This document shows, one piece after another, positions 1-5,654 of a DNA stretch of 5,654 nucleotides. Made by a program: the position numbers and the translations under genes. Source of the stretch: Rhodospirillaceae bacterium (lineage in GTDB: Bacteria > Pseudomonadota > Alphaproteobacteria > Micavibrionales > UBA2020); contig DQGU01000114.1 of assembly GCA_003524565.1 (NCBI GenBank), positions 1 to 5,654 of the forward strand, written 5' to 3'. The notes beneath the pieces are model-generated. The model was not told where the DNA came from and made no database searches. It was given only the letters and a program-made list of their open reading frames with translations. Each line of letters starts with the position of its first letter. The stretch's first letter is position 1.

Positions 1-375
1 CGCCGCCTCGTCCCCGCCGGTACCTGCGCGTATCTCCAGAATGGCGCTTTTGTCGTCGGCGGCGTCTTTGGGCAGCAGGGCAATTTGTATCTGCTTTTCA
101 AAAGACGGCAGCTCTTCCTTGAGGCGGAAATATTCTTCCTCCGCCATGGCGCGCATGTCTTTGTCGGCGCCTGCGTCATTCATAAGCGTTTCGAGGTCGG
201 CAAATTCCGCCTGCGCTTTTTTATACTGGCGCACAAGCGTCGCAAGCGGCGTCAGTTCGGCATATTCGCGTGACAGTTTGGTAAAAACATCCGACGCCAG
301 CGTGCCGGACGACAGCAGCGCTTCCACCTCGTGAAAGCGGCTCAGAACTTGGTCCAGCTTGCGATGCAGCGACAT
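1..375 (-). CDS. prfA: Peptide chain release factor 1, N-terminal part (cut by left window edge)
   Basis: RF1 recognises UAA and UAG in the ribosomal A site and triggers release of the finished protein in the cytoplasm. The window holds the first 125 codons, about a third of a family protein of roughly 355-360 residues. Visible are the N-terminal helical region (SREYAEL near residues 35-41, a hallmark of RF1) and the start of the central domain, with LLPKD at 100-104 and RAGTGGDEA at 116-124, the conserved RF1/RF2 core motif. The stop-codon-reading PxT motif and the catalytic GGQ loop lie beyond the edge. The ATG follows the ispG stop after 9 bases, with AAAGGA overlapping that stop and 5 bases from the start, so this is very likely an operon gene. 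RF2 is the main alternative, but the LSREYAEL and LLPKD wording favours RF1. The reading frame is open to the edge with no sign of damage. Confidence 0.95.
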   Translation of the reverse strand, partial: MSLHRKLDQVLSRFHEVEALLSSGTLASDVFTKLSREYAELTPLATLVRQYKKAQAEFADLETLMNDAGADKDMRAMAEEEYFRLKEELPSFEKQIQIALLPKDAADDKSAILEIRAGTGGDEAA

Positions 376-380
376 GGGGT

Positions 381-386
381 TCCTTT
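381..386 (-). promoter_or_regulatory. Ribosome binding site of prfA, overlapping the ispG stop
   Basis: The coding strand reads AAAGGA, 5 bases before the prfA ATG. Its first two bases are the last two of the ispG TAA stop. Ribosomes finishing ispG would sit directly on this site, which suggests translational coupling. The site and spacing are seen; coupling is inferred. Confidence 0.6.
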
Positions 387-1518
387 ACGCGGCGCTGCCT
401 TGTTGCTGTTCGGCCTGTTTTTTTTCAATCTCGGCCGCTTTTTCTTCGACCAGATGCACCAGATGGTCAACGATGCTTTCGTCTTTCAGGCGATGCGCAG
501 GCTGGCCTTTGATATAAACCTGATGCGTGCCGCGCCCGCCGCCGGTGAATCCGATATCGGTCATCAGCGCCTCGCCGGGGCCGTTTACAATGCAGCCAAT
601 CACGGAAACCGTCATGGGGGTTGTGATATGCGCAAGGCGTTCTTCCAGCACCTTCACCGTTTCAATGACATCGAACTGCTGGCGCGAGCAAGACGGGCAG
701 GAAATGACATTGACGCCGCGGTGGCGCAAGCCCATCGATTTCAGAATATCAAAACCGACCTTAATCTCCTCGACCGGGTCGGCCGTCAACGATACGCGGA
801 TGGTATCGCCGATACCTGCCCACAAAAGGCTGCCGATACCGATAGACGATTTAATCGTACCCGTGCGCAGGCCGCCCGCTTCGGTCACACCGACGTGCAG
901 GGGATAGTCGCAGGCATCGGCCAGTTGTTGATAGGCCGCAACGGCCAGAAACACATCTGACGCCTTGCACGAAATCTTGAAATTGAAAAAATCGTGGTCT
1001 TCGAGGATTTTGATATGGCGCAGCGCCGATTGCACCATTGCTTCAGGGCACGGCTCGCCGAATTGTTCCAGCAATTCACGTTCGAGCGAGCCTGCATTCA
1101 CACCGATACGAATGGAGCAGTTATGGTCCTTCGCCGCCTTGATAACCTCGCGCACCCGCTCGTCGGAGCCGATATTGCCGGGGTTGATACGCAGGCAGGC
1201 CGCGCCCGCCTTGGCCGATTCAATCGCGCGTTTGTAGTGGAAATGAATATCCGCAACGATGGGCACGGACACTTGCGAAATAATATCCTTCAGCGCCGCC
1301 GTCGATGCCTCGTCCGGGCAGGATACGCGCACGATATCCGCGCCCGCTTTTTCAAGCGCATGGATCTGCGCCACCGTCGCCTTCACATCCGGCGTCGGCG
1401 TATTCGTCATCGATTGCACGGTAATCGGCGCATCGCCGCCCACGGGCACTTTGCCGACAAAAATTTGCCGCGATTTACGGCGGTAAATCTGCCGGTAAGG
1501 TCTTACTTCGCCTGACAT
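385..1518 (-). CDS. ispG: 4-hydroxy-3-methylbut-2-en-1-yl diphosphate synthase (IspG/GcpE)
   Basis: This cytoplasmic [4Fe-4S] enzyme of the MEP isoprenoid pathway reduces 2-C-methyl-D-erythritol 2,4-cyclodiphosphate to HMBPP, using flavodoxin or ferredoxin electrons. Counted from the ATG, the protein has 377 residues, close to the 372 of E. coli. The N-terminal TIM barrel shows VGGDAPITVQSMTNT (27-41), VRVSCPDE (64-71) and LRINPGNIG (109-117). The C-terminal cluster domain shows CPSC (Cys274, Cys277) and GCIVNGPGE (Cys309, Glu316), the three cysteines and one glutamate that bind the cluster in the family. All expected ligands are present, so it should be active. The length and lack of an inserted domain indicate the common two-domain bacterial form. 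The last ~25 residues form a Lys/Glu/Gln-rich tail. A GTG directly upstream (1521) could be the start, but AGGAG lies 8 bases from the ATG and only 5 from the GTG, so I chose the ATG. It sits between rodZ and prfA in the same operon. Confidence 0.97.
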   Translation of the reverse strand: MSGEVRPYRQIYRRKSRQIFVGKVPVGGDAPITVQSMTNTPTPDVKATVAQIHALEKAGADIVRVSCPDEASTAALKDIISQVSVPIVADIHFHYKRAIESAKAGAACLRINPGNIGSDERVREVIKAAKDHNCSIRIGVNAGSLERELLEQFGEPCPEAMVQSALRHIKILEDHDFFNFKISCKASDVFLAVAAYQQLADACDYPLHVGVTEAGGLRTGTIKSSIGIGSLLWAGIGDTIRVSLTADPVEEIKVGFDILKSMGLRHRGVNVISCPSCSRQQFDVIETVKVLEERLAHITTPMTVSVIGCIVNGPGEALMTDIGFTGGGRGTHQVYIKGQPAHRLKDESIVDHLVHLVEEKAAEIEKKQAEQQQGSAA

Positions 1519-1526
1519 CACACACT

Positions 1527-1531
1527 CTCCT
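1527..1531 (-). promoter_or_regulatory. Ribosome binding site of ispG
   Basis: AGGAG on the coding strand, 8 bases from the ATG at 1518 and 5 from the GTG at 1521. The spacing favours the ATG. It lies in the 42-base gap after the rodZ stop, the longest non-coding stretch in the window. Confidence 0.7.
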
Positions 1532-1563
1532 GCCCGCTTGGCCTCTGCCGCACGCGGCGCTCA

Positions 1564-2682
1564 TCAATCGCGTACGCGAATTTTTCTTTTCTTAAGCTCA
1601 TCCGGGTTAAGCGCGACACCGCGCAAAATCTCGCCGGAGCGGCCAAGACTTTGCGCTTTCGCGCCGTCCACAATAATATCCAGCCCGCCCGCATTGGACG
1701 TAACCAGTGTCATGCCTTTCTGGTCGGGGACAAAGAAACGCTCCCCCGGCGAAAGCACTTTTTTGAAAACGACTTTACCGTCACCATCGCTGACCTGAAC
1801 CCAGCTTTTCTGATTGGCTTCAAGAACGATGCGGCCTTTGCCGCGCTGACGCACGTTGATTTGCGCCTGCTGCTGCGCCTGCGCATCTTGCGCTTGCGGG
1901 GCGGGTATGCGTGTCGGGCGCACCACCATCTCGCCGCTGTCGGCAGGGGCTGGCGCATCGGCGGTAGGCGTTACCGCAGCCACCTCTGCGGGCGGCTTCG
2001 GGGTTTCTGCCGCAGCCGCATCGGTTGCGACGGCGCTCGCGGACGCCGCAGTATGCGCGGCAGGTTCCGCCGGTATAATCGTACCCGTTGCATATCCCGT
2101 CAGCGGCTGGCTGTCCGCCAGTGTCGGCTGGCCGGACGATGTACCGACCACGGGCGCGGGGGGGATATTTTCCGCCAGCTCTACCCCCTCGTCATCCGAC
2201 GACAGCAAAGACCAGGCAAGGAACAAAACAACAATACAAAACGCCGCCGCGCCAATCAGCACGGGGCCCGGCAATTTGTCTTCGGAAATCGGGTCGGTGA
2301 ATTGCAGTGCGGTTTTAGCCGCAGGCTCGCCTGCGTGTTCTTCCTTGAACGTCGCAACAATTTCCTGCGCATCCAGCTTGACGAACTGCGCATAGCTGCG
2401 CACGAAACCGACGGCATAGGTCATGCCGGGCAGCTGGTCGATGCGGTCGTCTTCAATGGCTTGCAGTTGCGCCACACGCACGTTGATGGCAGAGGACACA
2501 TCATCCAGCGACAGTTTCATTTTTTCGCGCGCGCTGCGCAGCATCTTGCCCACCGTATGCACGGCCGCATCTTCGTCCGCGGGGGCGGATGCGGCGGGAG
2601 CGCTCTGGGCGGGGCCGCTTTCCGGTTTTCCGTTGCGGCGGTTTTTCTTTTTCTTCGAAACGTCTTGCTGTTCGTCGGTCAT
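1564..2682 (-). CDS. rodZ: RodZ-like membrane protein: helix-turn-helix, single membrane segment, DUF4115-type C-terminal domain
   Basis: RodZ is a bitopic inner-membrane protein that links the MreB cytoskeleton to the wall-elongation machinery; its cytoplasmic helix-turn-helix contacts MreB rather than DNA. The 372-residue product shows, in order: a basic, Ala/Pro-rich N-terminal extension (1-40, with a Lys run at 10-13); an Xre-like helix-turn-helix (43-115) with VGKMLRSAREKMKLSLDDVS and the RodZ-typical LPGMTYAVGFVRSYAQF; one hydrophobic segment (about 138-160), expected to cross the membrane N-in; a long Ala/Pro/Thr/Gln-rich periplasmic linker (about 170-280); and a C-terminal beta domain (284-356) with KSWVQVSDGDGKVVFKKVLSPGE-type wording (split here at 292-314), as in DUF4115. 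A basic tail ends the protein. The neighbouring ispG repeats the rodZ-ispG pairing known in E. coli. Family membership is strong; the MreB role is inferred from the family. Sequence identity in the linker will be low even among relatives. Confidence 0.88.
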   Translation of the reverse strand: MTDEQQDVSKKKKNRRNGKPESGPAQSAPAASAPADEDAAVHTVGKMLRSAREKMKLSLDDVSSAINVRVAQLQAIEDDRIDQLPGMTYAVGFVRSYAQFVKLDAQEIVATFKEEHAGEPAAKTALQFTDPISEDKLPGPVLIGAAAFCIVVLFLAWSLLSSDDEGVELAENIPPAPVVGTSSGQPTLADSQPLTGYATGTIIPAEPAAHTAASASAVATDAAAAETPKPPAEVAAVTPTADAPAPADSGEMVVRPTRIPAPQAQDAQAQQQAQINVRQRGKGRIVLEANQKSWVQVSDGDGKVVFKKVLSPGERFFVPDQKGMTLVTSNAGGLDIIVDGAKAQSLGRSGEILRGVALNPDELKKRKIRVRD

Positions 2683-2688
2683 CGCAAA

Positions 2689-2693
2689 TCCCT
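2689..2693 (-). promoter_or_regulatory. Ribosome binding site of rodZ, overlapping the ptsP stop
   Basis: The coding strand reads AGGGA, 6 bases before the rodZ ATG. Its first two bases are the last two of the ptsP TAG stop. As at ispG-prfA, this places the site under terminating ribosomes and supports the ATG at 2682 as the true start. Confidence 0.6.
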
Positions 2694-5070
2694 AATTAAC
2701 AGAAACAATCTGGATATCATGGTCGCGGGCGAAAGAAAGCAGCCTTTCGCGCAGCGAATGTTCGCGCGAAGCCATGAGATGTTCAAGATAAGGCACCAGC
2801 CGCCGCGTATCAAGCGTGGGTATCATGGTTCTGACCGCCCCCACCGATTGCGCGGGCACGGAAAGCGTGCCAAAACCCAGCGCGATAAGCACCATGGCCT
2901 CCAGCGGATGCCCCGCCATTTCACCGCAGACGCTGACCGGCACGTTTGCCGCGCGGCATTGGTCGGCAATGGTTTTCAAAACGCGCAGCATCGCGGGCGA
3001 TAAAGGGTCATAGCGGCCACGAATAGAATGGTTGCTGCGGTCTGCTGCATACAAATACTGCATCAGGTCGTTGGTGCCGACGGCGATGAAATCCACCGTT
3101 TTCAAAATCTGGTCCAGCTGGAACAAAAGCGCAGGCACTTCGAGCATCACGCCGAGCTGGATTTTCTCCGGTACGGCGATACCGTTTTCACGCGCGCGTT
3201 TTTTCTCCATATCCAAAAGCACGCGGGCGCGGTCCAGCTCCGCCGCTTCGGTCACGAAGGGGAGCAGGATATGCAGTTCGCGCCCCTTGGAGCCGCGAAT
3301 GAACGCGCGGAACTGCGTGCGCAAAACCGCGGGGCGGTCCATGCCGATACGCACCGCGCGCCAGCCAAGGGCGGGGTTTTCCTCCTCCGGCGCTTTGAAA
3401 TACGGCAGGGGTTTGTCCCCGCCGATATCCAGCGTACGAAAGACAACGGGCTTGCCCTCCATTTTATCCATGATGCGGCTGTAAAGCTCCGCCTGCGTCA
3501 CGACCAGCGGGTATTTCTGCCACGCCATGAACGACAGCTCGGTACGGAACAGGCCGATACCCTCGGCGCCCAGCGACACGGCCGCGTCTATTTCGGTCAT
3601 CAGCCCCGCGTTCATCATCACGCCCACGCGTATGCCGTCGCGCGTGACGCTTTGCTCCGGCAAATGCTGGCGATACTGCGCGCCGCGTGCGCGGCGGCTT
3701 TCAATGTTTTTGGCGTAAAGCTCTTGCAGGTATTCCGACGGGTTGATGTAAACCGTGCCGCTGTCACCATCGACAATCGCGCTATCGCCCGCGCTGAGAA
3801 GGCTCAGCACATCGCGGCATTGCCCCACAACCGGAATACCCATCGCACGCGCCACAATCGCAACGTGGTTCGAATAGCTGCCTTTTTCAAGGATAACGCC
3901 TTTGAGCCTTGTGGGGTCGTAATCCAGCAGCGCCGCAGGGCCGAGCGCGCGCGCGGCCAGCACGAAGCTTTCCGGCAGGTTGTCACGCGGCGCATCCGCC
4001 GCATCACCCGTGCGCGACAGGCGCGCCAGATGCCCCATTAGACGGTTGCTGAGGTCTTCGATATCCGCCATGCGGTCGCGGATATAGGCATCGGTCACCT
4101 TCATCATGCGCACGCGCGTTTCGTTTTGCACGCGCATCACGGCGGCTTCGGCAGAAAGGCCTTTGTCAATCGCCGCTTCTATTTTAGAAACCCAGCCGCG
4201 GTCACGCGCGAACATCTGGTAGGCTTCGAGAATATCGCGGCTTTCGTTGCCTGCCACCGCGGCGCTGCGGTTAAGCATGCGGTCGATGGCGTCGTTCATG
4301 CTGGAAAGCGCATCGGCAAGGCGTGCCTTTTCCGTGCGCGCATCGTCGGCGACGACATGCTGCAAACCATAGGCTGCGTCGTAAAGAACAACAGTGCCCA
4401 GCGCAAGGCCACGGCCAAGCGTCACCCCCTCGACCTCCGTCGGTCGGCCGCCGCCGGCAGTGCCGGAATTCAGCTCCTGCCGCGTGATGATGCCGCCCGC
4501 GACGATAAGCTCCGCAATCAGCATCGAGGCGGTTTCGAGAATGTCGATAACCTCCGCGCCGTAGCTGCGGGGCAGTTTGTTTTGAATAACCAGCACGCCA
4601 CGCACATGGCCGGCACGCAGGACAGGTACACCGCAGAAGCCGCGGAAATCCGCCCCGCCCGTTTCAGGCCTGAGCGCGAATTGCGGATGCGTGGTCATGT
4701 CGCCCAGAACCAGCGGCACGGCAGATGCGGCAATGTCGCCGATAAACCCCTCGCCCACGCGCAGTTTGGATTGATGCACAACGTCATGCGGCAGACCGAC
4801 GGTGGAGAAAAGCTCGATAACCTCCCCCGCCCGCTGGATGAAGCAGGAGCAAACATCCGCACGCAATTCCCGCGCCACCAGTGCGACGATACGGTCAAGC
4901 CGCTGCGGCGCGGGCAGGTCTTCTGCCATGACGTCGCGCAGGCGCAGCATCATCTGGCGCGGCGACGACAAAGCCATTTGCGCATCGACAAAGGCGGACG
5001 CAGTTTCTTCCCGCGTGCGCGGGGATGTGGAAGGACCCGGCGTCCAGCTATGCGGGTCCGCCGCCGCCAT
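2692..5070 (-). CDS. ptsP: Phosphoenolpyruvate-protein phosphotransferase PtsP (enzyme I-Ntr, GAF domain)
   Basis: This is the cytoplasmic first enzyme of the nitrogen PTS: it takes phosphate from phosphoenolpyruvate and passes it to NPr and then EIIA-Ntr, a regulatory rather than sugar-importing relay. Domains in the 792 residues: a Pro/Ser/Thr-rich start (1-35); a GAF sensor (about 50-190; RVGEGFIGDIA at 104-114, GFCGVPVLRAGHVRGVLVIQ at 144-163); the N-terminal enzyme I region with the phospho-accepting His402 in GSYSNHVAIVARAMGIP; and the PEP-binding barrel with GLFRTE (Arg509), FRTLDIGGDKPLPY (Arg545), LGVMLEVPA (Glu643), GTNDLMQY (667-668) and SVCGEMAGHP (Cys715). All catalytic residues I can place are present. 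The GAF domain separates it from the sugar-PTS enzyme I. Its ATG shares one base with the lysC TAA (TAATG) and has no well-spaced ribosome-binding site, implying translation coupled to lysC. Later ATGs (4977, 4953) also lack such sites and would trim only the unconserved start. The region before His402 deviates from the usual motif. Confidence 0.95.
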   Translation of the reverse strand: MAAADPHSWTPGPSTSPRTREETASAFVDAQMALSSPRQMMLRLRDVMAEDLPAPQRLDRIVALVARELRADVCSCFIQRAGEVIELFSTVGLPHDVVHQSKLRVGEGFIGDIAASAVPLVLGDMTTHPQFALRPETGGADFRGFCGVPVLRAGHVRGVLVIQNKLPRSYGAEVIDILETASMLIAELIVAGGIITRQELNSGTAGGGRPTEVEGVTLGRGLALGTVVLYDAAYGLQHVVADDARTEKARLADALSSMNDAIDRMLNRSAAVAGNESRDILEAYQMFARDRGWVSKIEAAIDKGLSAEAAVMRVQNETRVRMMKVTDAYIRDRMADIEDLSNRLMGHLARLSRTGDAADAPRDNLPESFVLAARALGPAALLDYDPTRLKGVILEKGSYSNHVAIVARAMGIPVVGQCRDVLSLLSAGDSAIVDGDSGTVYINPSEYLQELYAKNIESRRARGAQYRQHLPEQSVTRDGIRVGVMMNAGLMTEIDAAVSLGAEGIGLFRTELSFMAWQKYPLVVTQAELYSRIMDKMEGKPVVFRTLDIGGDKPLPYFKAPEEENPALGWRAVRIGMDRPAVLRTQFRAFIRGSKGRELHILLPFVTEAAELDRARVLLDMEKKRARENGIAVPEKIQLGVMLEVPALLFQLDQILKTVDFIAVGTNDLMQYLYAADRSNHSIRGRYDPLSPAMLRVLKTIADQCRAANVPVSVCGEMAGHPLEAMVLIALGFGTLSVPAQSVGAVRTMIPTLDTRRLVPYLEHLMASREHSLRERLLSFARDHDIQIVSVN

Positions 5071-5564
5071 TACGACGCACGGCCCTCACCGTCGAGACCG
5101 TAGGCGGTGTGCAGGGAGCGCACGGCCAGTTCGGTGTATTCTTCCAAAATCAGCACGCTCACCTTGATTTCAGACGTGGTGATAACCTGAATGTTGATGC
5201 CTTTTTCCGCCAGCGTCTTGAACATTTTCGACGCCACACCCGCATAGCTGCGCATGCCGATGCCGATGATGGAAATCTTGGCGACGTCGGCGCTCGATTC
5301 AAACTGCGCGCCTTCGAGGTCTTTCATGGATACCTTCAGAACCTCCAGCGTCTTGGGCAGGTCGGCACGCGGCACGGTGAAGGTGAGGTCAGTGCGCGCG
5401 GCATCGGGCGATACGTTCTGGACAATCATGTCCACGTTGATGGCCGCATCGGCCAAGGGGCCGAACAGACGCGCGGCAACCCCCGGCACGTCGGGCAGAT
5501 TGCGCAGGGTGACTTTTGCCTCGTCCCTGCTGTGCGTGACGCCGCTGACGACTTCCTGTTCCAC
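5070..5564 (-). other. Possible internal in-frame lysC start (beta-subunit-like product, 164 residues)
   Basis: A GTG at 5564-5562, in frame with lysC, is preceded by GAGGAG with a 6-base spacer. Starting there would give a 164-residue protein holding just the two ACT domains. In Corynebacterium and Bacillus, lysC is known to make such a regulatory beta subunit from an internal start, and the corynebacterial one also begins near a Val-Glu-Glu/Gln-Ala/Glu-Val stretch. However, GAGGAG here encodes two glutamates in a conserved acidic stretch, so it may be a by-product of the protein sequence. Alphaproteobacterial aspartate kinases are not, to my knowledge, established as alpha/beta enzymes. Treat as a hypothesis. 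Confidence 0.25.
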
Positions 5565-5654
5565 GATATTCTCCTCATCTTCTACCAGTGTGCCGGGCAA
5601 ATCGCTGCCCAGCGCCGTTTCAAAACTCGACAGTACCTGTACCGGTACTTTTTC
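5070..5654 (-). CDS. lysC: Aspartate kinase, C-terminal regulatory part (cut by right window edge)
   Basis: Aspartate kinase phosphorylates aspartate with ATP, the first step toward lysine, diaminopimelate, threonine and methionine. The frame is open to the right edge, giving 194 residues, roughly the second half of a monofunctional enzyme of about 400-420. The catalytic amino-acid kinase domain is outside. Visible (numbered from the edge): the linker VLSSF (8-12) and PGTLVEDEE (20-28); first ACT domain (about 46-110) with VTLRNLPDVPGVAARLF and the effector-loop wording QNVS...TDLTFT; second ACT domain (about 126-190) with GIGMRSYAGVASKMF, EKGINIQVITTSEIKVSVLI and the C-terminal AYGLDGE. Tandem ACT domains bind lysine and/or threonine for feedback inhibition. 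There is no homoserine dehydrogenase extension, so it is the monofunctional type. The TAA overlaps the ptsP ATG by one base. An internal start for a separate beta subunit is possible and is listed separately. Confidence 0.95.
   Translation of the reverse strand, partial: EKVPVQVLSSFETALGSDLPGTLVEDEENIVEQEVVSGVTHSRDEAKVTLRNLPDVPGVAARLFGPLADAAINVDMIVQNVSPDAARTDLTFTVPRADLPKTLEVLKVSMKDLEGAQFESSADVAKISIIGIGMRSYAGVASKMFKTLAEKGINIQVITTSEIKVSVLILEEYTELAVRSLHTAYGLDGEGRAS
5571..5576 (-). promoter_or_regulatory. Shine-Dalgarno-like GAGGAG inside lysC
   Basis: GAGGAG on the coding strand, 6 bases before an in-frame GTG. It matches the anti-Shine-Dalgarno sequence better than the sites before rodZ or prfA and far better than the region before ptsP. 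Whether ribosomes use it is unknown. Confidence 0.3.

Noticed and set aside
1519..1521. GTG as the ispG start
   Set aside because: It is possible, but the adjacent ATG has better spacing (8 bases) from AGGAG. The choice changes the protein by one residue only.
1547..1558. Short inverted repeat gccgc-ac-gcggc in the rodZ-ispG gap, as a possible terminator
   Set aside because: The stem is at most 5 base pairs with an implausibly small 2-base loop (or 4 pairs with 4 bases), and no T-run follows on the coding strand. It is also too near the ispG ribosome-binding site to be a likely operon terminator.
1855..2170. Ala/Pro/Gln-rich segment of rodZ as a DNA repeat
   Set aside because: The bias is at protein level. 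I saw no regular repeat unit in the DNA, and such linkers are usual in RodZ proteins.
2639..2660. A-rich run near the rodZ start (Lys codons) as a programmed frameshift site
   Set aside because: In frame it reads G-AAA-AAG and G-AAA-AAC, imperfect slippery heptamers. The alternative frames give no recognisable product, and I saw no clear stimulatory hairpin. A basic, low-complexity N-terminus explains it.
1651..3003. A 450-codon plus-strand open frame, and similar long ones at 331-960, 3028-4041 and 4126-5103
   Set aside because: All are in exact codon register with the minus-strand genes, so they stay open merely because TTA, CTA and TCA are rare in those genes. One runs across the rodZ-ptsP junction because both genes share a frame. 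Their translations are Arg/His/Gln-rich with no recognisable domain.

Overview
The window reads as a stretch of an alphaproteobacterial chromosome. The GC content is fairly high, the proteins are rich in alanine, and TTA, CTA and TCA codons are scarce. The order aspartate kinase – PtsP – RodZ-like protein – IspG – release factor 1 resembles gene neighbourhoods I know from Alphaproteobacteria. The genus cannot be set from the sequence alone. I see no transposon, phage, CRISPR, tRNA or rRNA signal and nothing that looks recently transferred.

All five genes lie on the minus strand and are packed tightly, so they are probably cotranscribed. In the direction of transcription (right to left) they are: the 3' part of lysC (two ACT regulatory domains, cut by the right edge); ptsP (GAF domain plus enzyme I of the nitrogen phosphotransferase system), whose ATG overlaps the lysC stop by one base; a rodZ-like gene 9 bases further on; ispG after a 42-base gap; and the 5' third of prfA 9 bases later, cut by the left edge. 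No non-coding stretch is longer than 42 bases, and I found no promoter or convincing terminator, so the promoter is probably outside the window, upstream of or within lysC.

In function the segment is housekeeping: the regulatory half of the first enzyme of the aspartate amino-acid family, a nitrogen-responsive phosphorelay enzyme, a membrane-anchored cell-shape protein, the penultimate enzyme of MEP isoprenoid synthesis, and a translation termination factor. RodZ and IspG both bear on envelope growth, since IspG supplies isoprenoids for undecaprenyl phosphate and RodZ organises MreB-guided wall synthesis. LysC provides flux toward diaminopimelate and lysine.

I did not find a previously undescribed system. 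The observation most worth a second look is a GTG codon inside lysC, preceded by a strong GAGGAG ribosome-binding sequence, at the place where some Gram-positive aspartate kinases start a separate small regulatory subunit. Lesser points are a divergent phosphohistidine motif in PtsP, the absence of hisS between ispG and prfA, and four consecutive genes that share one reading frame with no stop codons in the linkers.
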